NCBI GenBank assembly: GCA_035307785.1 | Contig: DATGHS010000199.1 | Coordinates: 1 to 7,082, forward strand | Direction: 5' to 3' | Origin: DATGHS01 sp035307785 | Lineage (GTDB): Bacteria; Planctomycetota; Planctomycetia; Gemmatales; Gemmataceae | DNA: 7,082 nucleotides | Shown here: piece after piece, positions 1-4,010 of the stretch | Position numbering within the stretch: the stretch's first letter is position 1 | Layout: each line of letters starts with the position of its first letter | Translations under genes and position numbers: made by a program | The notes under the pieces: model-generated | What the model saw: the letters and a program-made list of their open reading frames with translations, nothing else | Databases searched by the model: none | Told to the model about the DNA's origin: nothing

Positions 1-601
1 CCTGCCACTCGGCCTCGGGCACGCCGAGCGAGTTGCGAATGATTTCGGCCGGTGCTTCGGTTAACAGGTCAGCCACGATCCCGGCCTGACGCTGAAGCTG
101 CGCGGCCTCTTGCCGGCGCGCGGCCGGCCAGTGCGGCGACAACTCGAGCGCGGCCGCTAGCTCCCGTTCCGCCTGATGGAAGGACCCGCTATCGATCGCA
201 TTCTCTCCGGCCTGGAAATGGATCTCGGCCTGCTGCTCCGGGCCTAGCGGCGGCCTCGATCCGCCTTCCGGGCTGGTGATAAAACGTACCAGCAGAAAGA
301 TGCCGATCGCGCCAACCAGAAGCGCCAGGCCTGCGCCGACCAGCGGAGCGCGCCAGACGCGCCACGAGCCGGCCTGCAATACCGAGGATGCCGAATTTGC
401 CGTTTCCGCCTTCACGCCAGGCAGTGCGCTGCGCGGCAGGATGAAACGCTCGGCATCGCATTGGGCGCAGCGCACGACCTGATGATGGGCCAATCGATGT
501 CCCTGGAGCATGGCGCCGCAATGGCAGCGCACCGTGAATGGCGCTGCCTTTTCGCCTTCACGCTCAGGGAGACGCAGACCGGTAAACACGACGGTCGGCA
601 T
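1..601 (-). CDS. Zinc-ribbon, single-TM, TPR-like protein (partial, 5' end only)
   Basis: The frame is open from an ATG at 601 (complement) to the left edge, giving 200 residues with no stop. The N-terminus carries two cysteine pairs, C26-x-C28 and C45-x2-C48, consistent with a small zinc ribbon. A hydrophobic stretch at about residues 86-106, rich in G, A, L and V, is a likely single transmembrane helix. After it, residues 122-155 (helix-turn-helix, ending in an LELSP-like turn) resemble one TPR repeat. The expected topology is a cytosolic zinc ribbon and an extracytoplasmic TPR-like part. No catalytic motif is visible and I do not recognise a named family. Only a weak GGAT precedes the ATG. 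The gene follows the oxidoreductase on the same strand across an 80-bp gap that holds a long stem-loop. That it is a real gene rests on the unbroken frame and the ordered domain layout; its function is unknown. Confidence 0.72.
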   Translation of the reverse strand, partial: MPTVVFTGLRLPEREGEKAAPFTVRCHCGAMLQGHRLAHHQVVRCAQCDAERFILPRSALPGVKAETANSASSVLQAGSWRVWRAPLVGAGLALLVGAIGIFLLVRFITSPEGGSRPPLGPEQQAEIHFQAGENAIDSGSFHQAERELAAALELSPHWPAARRQEAAQLQRQAGIVADLLTEAPAEIIRNSLGVPEAEWQ

Positions 602-614
602 AATCAAAGATCCA

Positions 615-677
615 GAGCCGGGAGCGCGAGCGACCGGATAGAAAGTCGCTCTATCCGGTCGTTCGTGCTCCCGGCTC
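615..677. repeat. 63-bp stem-loop, 28-bp arms
   Basis: The left arm (615-642) and right arm (650-677) are inverted repeats matching at 26 of 28 positions, around a 7-nt loop (643-649). The two differences (G626/T666 and G630/T662) are G-U pairs in a plus-strand RNA but A-C mismatches in a minus-strand RNA. The element fills most of the gap between the oxidoreductase stop (682-684) and the next start (601). No T-run follows it on either strand, so it is not a classical intrinsic terminator. It could be a dispersed palindromic repeat, an mRNA-stabilising or processing hairpin, or a Rho-independent-like stop without a U tract. Confidence 0.85.
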
Positions 678-681
678 AAGC

Positions 682-1959
682 TCAAATCTTCGGCTCCCAG
701 CCTTTTTCATACTCGCGTCGCCAGAATTTCATCGCGTCGGCATCGTCGAGAATGTGGCCGTTCTTTGGATCGCATGTCAAGGCCCGGCCGGTGCGGTGAG
801 CAATGTTGCCTAGATGGCAGAGCAGCGTGCTCTTGTACCCTTCCTCAATCTCGGAGTTAAGCTTCTGGCCGGTGCGCACCGCAGCCAACAGATTGCCGAT
901 GTGCAGGTCGTCGCTGGCCGGTCCGGAGGTTTTCTGAATCTCCTTGCCCTTCAAATCGTAAATCGTGTAACCGTTGCCCTGGATGGCGATGCTGCCTTTT
1001 TCGCCCTGGAAGAGCACGTCGGGCCGGCCGCCAGGAATCTGGTTACAGCTGAAACCTTCCCAGGTGACCGTCTTCCGGTCGCCGAAATCGAACGAAACGA
1101 TGTGCGTGTCCGGCGTTTCCTGATCGTCTTCGTAGCGATACCGGCCGCCGGATGACGTCACGTGGATCGGATAATCGATGCCGAGGCCCCAGCGGCAGAG
1201 GTCGATATAGTGAATGCCGTTGTTGCCGAGTTCGCCGTTGCCCCAGTGCCAGAACCAGTGCCAGTTGTAGTGCAGATAATTGCTCTGGAACGGCTTGCGC
1301 GGCGCCGGTCCCTGCCAGGTGTCGTAGTCAAGGCCGTCGGGAACCGGCGCCTGTTTGCCGTGACCAATGGAAGGCCGATTGGCCGTGTACCAAGACTGGG
1401 CGTAGTACACGCGGCCGATGATGCCGGCTCGGACCTTCTCCATGGCTTCGATCACTTTCGGCCAGCTGCGGCGTTGGTTGCCCATCTGCACGTTGCGCTT
1501 ATGCTTGCGGGCAGCAGCCACCATCCATTCGCCTTCTTGCGGATTGTGGCAGCACGGCTTCTCGACATAGACATGCTTCTCGGCTGCGCAGCCGAGGATC
1601 GCCGCCGGGGCATGCCAGTGATTGCACGTGGCCACGACCAGAATATCCACCTTCTTGTCGTCGAGAATTCGGCGGTAATCCTGAACATCTTTCGGCGGGC
1701 TGGCGCCGGTCGCAGCCACCGCGCCGGCCGCCGAAGAGGCGCGCTTCTTGTCCACGTCGCAGGTGTAAGCGACGGTGACGCCGGGTTGGCGGGCAAACGT
1801 TTTCGACAAATCGGTGCCCCGGCCGCCGGTTCCCATCACGCCGACGATGAGGCGGTCATTGGCGGACGGCTCGTCGGAATGGACGCGATTCAGGGCAGCC
1901 AGCGAAAGGCTGGCAGCCGTTGCGCCGAGGAAGTGGCGGCGATTCAGGTTTTGGGACAT
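682..1959 (-). CDS. Tat-exported Gfo/Idh/MocA-family oxidoreductase
   Basis: This 425-residue protein is a probable NAD(P)-dependent sugar or polyol dehydrogenase acting outside the cytoplasm. The N-terminus has a twin-arginine signal (NRRHFLG at residues 6-12, then an Ala/Leu-rich segment). A Rossmann fold follows: G43-x-G45-x-x-G48, with D68 at the end of the second strand. The family EKP motif is at 133-135. The C-terminal alpha/beta domain includes a Trp/His-rich stretch near 231-239 and GIHYIDLCRW (248-257), typical of the large planctomycete paralogue group; H250 is the likely catalytic-position His. Length is normal for the family. I chose the ATG at 1959 because GGAGA (1967-1971) lies 7 bp upstream and the Tat signal then starts at residue 1; the longer frame to 2031 only adds an unlikely leader. 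It lies 31 bp downstream of the phosphoesterase gene, possibly co-transcribed. The substrate cannot be read from the sequence. Confidence 0.93.
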   Translation of the reverse strand: MSQNLNRRHFLGATAASLSLAALNRVHSDEPSANDRLIVGVMGTGGRGTDLSKTFARQPGVTVAYTCDVDKKRASSAAGAVAATGASPPKDVQDYRRILDDKKVDILVVATCNHWHAPAAILGCAAEKHVYVEKPCCHNPQEGEWMVAAARKHKRNVQMGNQRRSWPKVIEAMEKVRAGIIGRVYYAQSWYTANRPSIGHGKQAPVPDGLDYDTWQGPAPRKPFQSNYLHYNWHWFWHWGNGELGNNGIHYIDLCRWGLGIDYPIHVTSSGGRYRYEDDQETPDTHIVSFDFGDRKTVTWEGFSCNQIPGGRPDVLFQGEKGSIAIQGNGYTIYDLKGKEIQKTSGPASDDLHIGNLLAAVRTGQKLNSEIEEGYKSTLLCHLGNIAHRTGRALTCDPKNGHILDDADAMKFWRREYEKGWEPKI

Positions 1960-1990
1960 GAGAATTCTCCGGGAGAGTGTGCGGGCGGGA

Positions 1991-2368
1991 TCACATTGGA
2001 TGGAAGGTCCACGTCCAGTTTGTATCCGCAACGTGTTGTAACTCTACTCGACCATGAAGGCGAGTTCCAGTGATTTGCAGGATTAACTGGGCACCGATCC
2101 GCGAGGCTCGAAGACTCGCCTCGCGGCTTGGGGGCTCCGATGAATAGCTGCCAAAGTCCCAGCGCGTTACGCTGCCACGATCGGCGCTAACCGGGCCTTC
2201 GTAATCGAGATAGAACTTGCGATGATCTGGCAGGCACGTCGCCGCGATAAGCTTCCGCGCGGCTGGCTCCTCCGCCAGGCGCCAGCCGCGCAGCACGTCG
2301 CCTTCTTCCAGGAAGAAGTCCCAGTGCAGGTGCGGATGGTCATGCGTCAGGATGACGAAGCGGGGCAT
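1991..2368 (-). CDS. Stand-alone LigD-type 3'-phosphoesterase (PE) domain protein
   Basis: This 125-residue protein matches the DNA ligase D 3'-phosphoesterase domain, which trims 3'-phosphate or 3'-ribonucleotide ends in bacterial end-joining. The signature FVILTHDHPHLHWDFFLE (residues 4-21) places H9, H15 and D17 with the spacing I recall for the metal-site residues of the Pseudomonas LigD PE domain, and H49 (in PDHRKF) fits the further conserved His. FYLDYEG and VTRWDFG follow as in the family. There is no ligase or polymerase domain, so it acts alone or with partners elsewhere. I chose the ATG at 2368 because homology begins there; the frame runs upstream to 2494 but would overlap smpB. 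No Shine-Dalgarno is visible. Residues 82-90, between the WDFG motif and the next beta strand, are encoded by a hairpin repeat (2099-2126). Planctomycete genomes often carry such short stand-alone versions, whose activity is less certain. Confidence 0.82.
   Translation of the reverse strand: MPRFVILTHDHPHLHWDFFLEEGDVLRGWRLAEEPAARKLIAATCLPDHRKFYLDYEGPVSADRGSVTRWDFGSYSSEPPSREASLRASRIGAQLILQITGTRLHGRVELQHVADTNWTWTFHPM
2099..2126. repeat. Short hairpin repeat, copy 1 (inside the PE gene)
   Basis: The stem is CCGCGAGGC / GCCTCGCGG (9 bp, perfect) around the loop TCGAAGACTC. The same loop, read on the other strand, occurs at 6818-6827, and a related hairpin is at 2382-2409. Copies 1 and 2 are both followed by CTTGG. 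The element is translated in the phosphoesterase as part of residues 81-90 without interrupting the frame. Confidence 0.75.
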
Positions 2369-2381
2369 AGAGGGTCGTGAC

Positions 2382-2409
2382 CCGCAGGGCTCGCTGGCTC
2401 GCCCTGCGG
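2382..2409. repeat. Short hairpin repeat, copy 2 (divergent intergenic region)
   Basis: The stem is CCGCAGGGC / GCCCTGCGG (9 bp, perfect) with the 10-nt loop TCGCTGGCTC, followed by CTTGG as in copy 1. It occupies the middle of the 86-bp gap between the divergent phosphoesterase and smpB genes, so it is in the 5' region of both. There is no T-run, so it does not look like an intrinsic terminator. Confidence 0.72.
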
Positions 2410-2436
2410 CTTGGCGTTCTCGTTTGGGGGCGATTC

Positions 2437-2445
2437 TGCTAACAT
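2437..2445 (+). promoter_or_regulatory. Possible extended -10 promoter element of smpB
   Basis: TGC followed by TAACAT fits an extended -10 pattern (TG-n-TAnnAT; 4 of 6 matches in the hexamer). No -35 hexamer lies at 16-18 bp; the nearest candidate, TTGGCG at 2411-2416, is 23 bp away. If used, transcription would start near 2452, only about 3 nt before the smpB ATG. Confidence 0.3.
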
Positions 2446-2454
2446 ACTCAGCGC

Positions 2455-2946
2455 ATGGCCAAAGCGAAGAAGTCCCAAACGGAAGACGACGCAATCCGGG
2501 TGATCTGCCGGAATAAACGGGCCTGGCATGATTACGAGATCCTGGATCGCATTGAATGCGGGCTGGTGTTGCGCGGCACCGAAGTGAAGAGCCTGCGCGA
2601 CGGCTTCGCCAGCCTGGAGGACGCCTACGCGCGCATCGACAACGGCGAAGTCTGGCTACTCGGCAGCGAAATTCCCGAGTACGCCATGGGCAACCGGCTC
2701 AACCACAAGATTAAGCGGCCACGCAAATTGCTGCTACACCGCCGCGAAATTGCTCGCTTTGCGGAGAAGGCGTCGCAGCGCGGCTTCACGCTGGTGCCGC
2801 TGCAGATTCATTTTCGCGAAGGGCATGCCAAGGTGGAACTGGCCGTAGCCAAAGGCAAGCAAATGCACGACAAGCGCGAAGCCAAGAAGAAGCAGGAAGC
2901 TCAGCGCGAAATGCGCCGGGCCATGGTGAACCGGCAACGAGGATAG
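2455..2946 (+). CDS. smpB: SsrA-binding protein SmpB
   Basis: SmpB (163 residues; the E. coli protein is about 160) binds tmRNA and delivers it to stalled ribosomes in trans-translation, in the cytosol. Family signatures appear in order: NKRAWHDYEI (20-29), a GLVLRGTEVKSLRDG block (36-50), SEIPEYAMGNRLNH (71-84), RPRKLLLHRREI (88-99), VPLQIHF, and AKGKQMHDKRE (132-142). The last ~22 residues are a basic tail of the kind that folds into a helix in the mRNA channel of the ribosome. The ATG at 2455 gives the usual length; no Shine-Dalgarno lies upstream, and a possible extended -10 ends only 9 nt before it. It is divergent from the phosphoesterase gene and is followed directly by an intrinsic terminator that begins in its stop codon. 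No tmRNA gene is seen in the window. Confidence 0.97.
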   Translation: MAKAKKSQTEDDAIRVICRNKRAWHDYEILDRIECGLVLRGTEVKSLRDGFASLEDAYARIDNGEVWLLGSEIPEYAMGNRLNHKIKRPRKLLLHRREIARFAEKASQRGFTLVPLQIHFREGHAKVELAVAKGKQMHDKREAKKKQEAQREMRRAMVNRQRG

Positions 2947-2977
2947 CCCAGGGACTTCCGTCCCTGGGCTTTCGTTT
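2945..2977 (+). terminator. Intrinsic terminator after smpB
   Basis: A perfect 10-bp stem, AGCCCAGGGA (2945-2954) / TCCCTGGGCT (2961-2970), with the loop CTTCCG, is followed by the T-rich stretch TTCGTTT. The stem starts within the smpB stop codon (2944-2946). It ends only 20 nt before the next gene's start, so no separate promoter fits between them. Confidence 0.85.
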
Positions 2978-2981
2978 GCTC

Positions 2982-2990
2982 AAGGAGGAG
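2982..2990 (+). promoter_or_regulatory. Strong ribosome binding site that fixes a GTG start
   Basis: AAGGAGGAG lies 6 nt before the GTG at 2997. It decides the start of the glycosyltransferase in favour of this GTG over the in-frame TTG at 2976, which lies upstream of the binding site and next to the terminator's T-run. Confidence 0.85.
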
Positions 2991-2996
2991 CAAGCA

Positions 2997-3998
2997 GTGC
3001 GCCTTTCAGCTCTCGTAGAAATCCCGCATCACGTTTGTTGCCGATACCGTTTGCGCGCGTTTCAGCCCTATCTCGAACAAGCAGGCCACGATTTCAGCTA
3101 CCATGCGCTACCACGGCATTGGTGGCAGCGGCTTCGTCTCGCAGAAGCGATTCCTTGTAAAAACGCTCTGATTCAACGCCGTTTGTTGTCGACTCTTGAA
3201 ATTCGTCGCCTTCGCCGCAAGGCCGAAACTTTGTTCTTCGATTTCGATGACGCGGTATGGTTGCGCGATTCTTTCTCCGGTCGGCCGCTGCGCTCGCGGC
3301 GACGCGAACGGCGCTTCGCGCAACAAATGCAGCAAATGGATCATGTGATTGCCGGCAACCATTTCCTTGCCCAGCACGCACGACCCTTCGGCCAGGATGT
3401 GCGCGTGATTCCCACTTGCGTTGATCCGGCTCGCTATCCGCTCGCACAACACGCGGAAGATCATGCAGCGCAGCTTGTCTGGATCGGCTCCGCGAGCACG
3501 CTGCGCAGTTTGGAGCAACAACGGCCGTGGTTCGAAGCATTGGGCCGACGGTTCCCCAATATATCGCTGCGCCTGATCTGCGATCAGTTTGTGTCGTTCC
3601 ATAGCTTGCGAGTGATACCGCGCCTTTGGTCGGAAGAATCCGAAGCCGCCGACCTTGCTCCGGCCGACATCGGCATCGCCTGGATGCCCGACGATGACTG
3701 GAGCCGGGGCAAGTGCGGGCTCAAGGTGCTGCAATACATGGCGGCGGGGTTGCCCGTGATTGCAAACCCGGTCGGCGTGCATTGCGAAATGATTCGCGAT
3801 GGTGAGAACGGCTTCCTCGTTACCTCGCCGGCGGAATGGACCGATGCCGTGGAGTATCTTACCCGGCATTCGGATGTTCGCCGCCGCATGGGCCTGGCCG
3901 GCCGGGCCCGCACGGAGAAAGAGTACTCGGTCGCGCACGGGGCCAAGTTGTGGCTCGAGTTGTTGCAGCATGCCGCTCAGTTCCGGCGAGCGGCGTAG
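2997..3998 (+). CDS. Glycosyltransferase, GT4-like (GT-B fold)
   Basis: This 333-residue protein (GTG start) is a probable cytosolic or membrane-associated sugar transferase for surface glycans. The N-terminal half has little recognisable motif content beyond FFDFDDAVW (80-88). The C-terminal half is clearly GT4-like: a hydrophobic strand (QLVWIGSAST), a DIGIAWMP strand, then GKCGLKVLQYMAAGLPVIAN (238-257) and VGVHCEMIRDGENGFLV, the usual nucleotide-sugar-binding region, and a C-terminal helix. At the EX7E motif the region reads GKCGLKVLQ, so the second Glu is Gln246 and no Glu sits at the first position; this may mark a subfamily. The gene ends 12 bp before the kinase gene, so the two are probably one operon. 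It has no promoter room of its own after the smpB terminator, so transcription comes by read-through or from inside smpB. Donor and acceptor are unknown. Confidence 0.85.
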   Translation: MRLSALVEIPHHVCCRYRLRAFQPYLEQAGHDFSYHALPRHWWQRLRLAEAIPCKNALIQRRLLSTLEIRRLRRKAETLFFDFDDAVWLRDSFSGRPLRSRRRERRFAQQMQQMDHVIAGNHFLAQHARPFGQDVRVIPTCVDPARYPLAQHAEDHAAQLVWIGSASTLRSLEQQRPWFEALGRRFPNISLRLICDQFVSFHSLRVIPRLWSEESEAADLAPADIGIAWMPDDDWSRGKCGLKVLQYMAAGLPVIANPVGVHCEMIRDGENGFLVTSPAEWTDAVEYLTRHSDVRRRMGLAGRARTEKEYSVAHGAKLWLELLQHAAQFRRAA

Positions 3999-4010
3999 GC
4001 AAGGTCGGCC

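Noticed and set aside
1162..2073. A long plus-strand open frame (303 codons) opposite the oxidoreductase
   Set aside because: It is the antisense shadow of a well-supported gene in GC-rich DNA; its translation has no recognisable motif and no ribosome binding site.
2411..2445. TTGGCG (2411) plus TAACAT (2440) as a standard sigma-70 promoter for smpB
   Set aside because: The 23-bp spacer is too long; only the extended -10 is kept, at low confidence.
2369..2494. Upstream extension of the phosphoesterase to an ATG at 2494
   Set aside because: The extra 42 residues have no family similarity, include the hairpin repeat and would overlap the smpB start.
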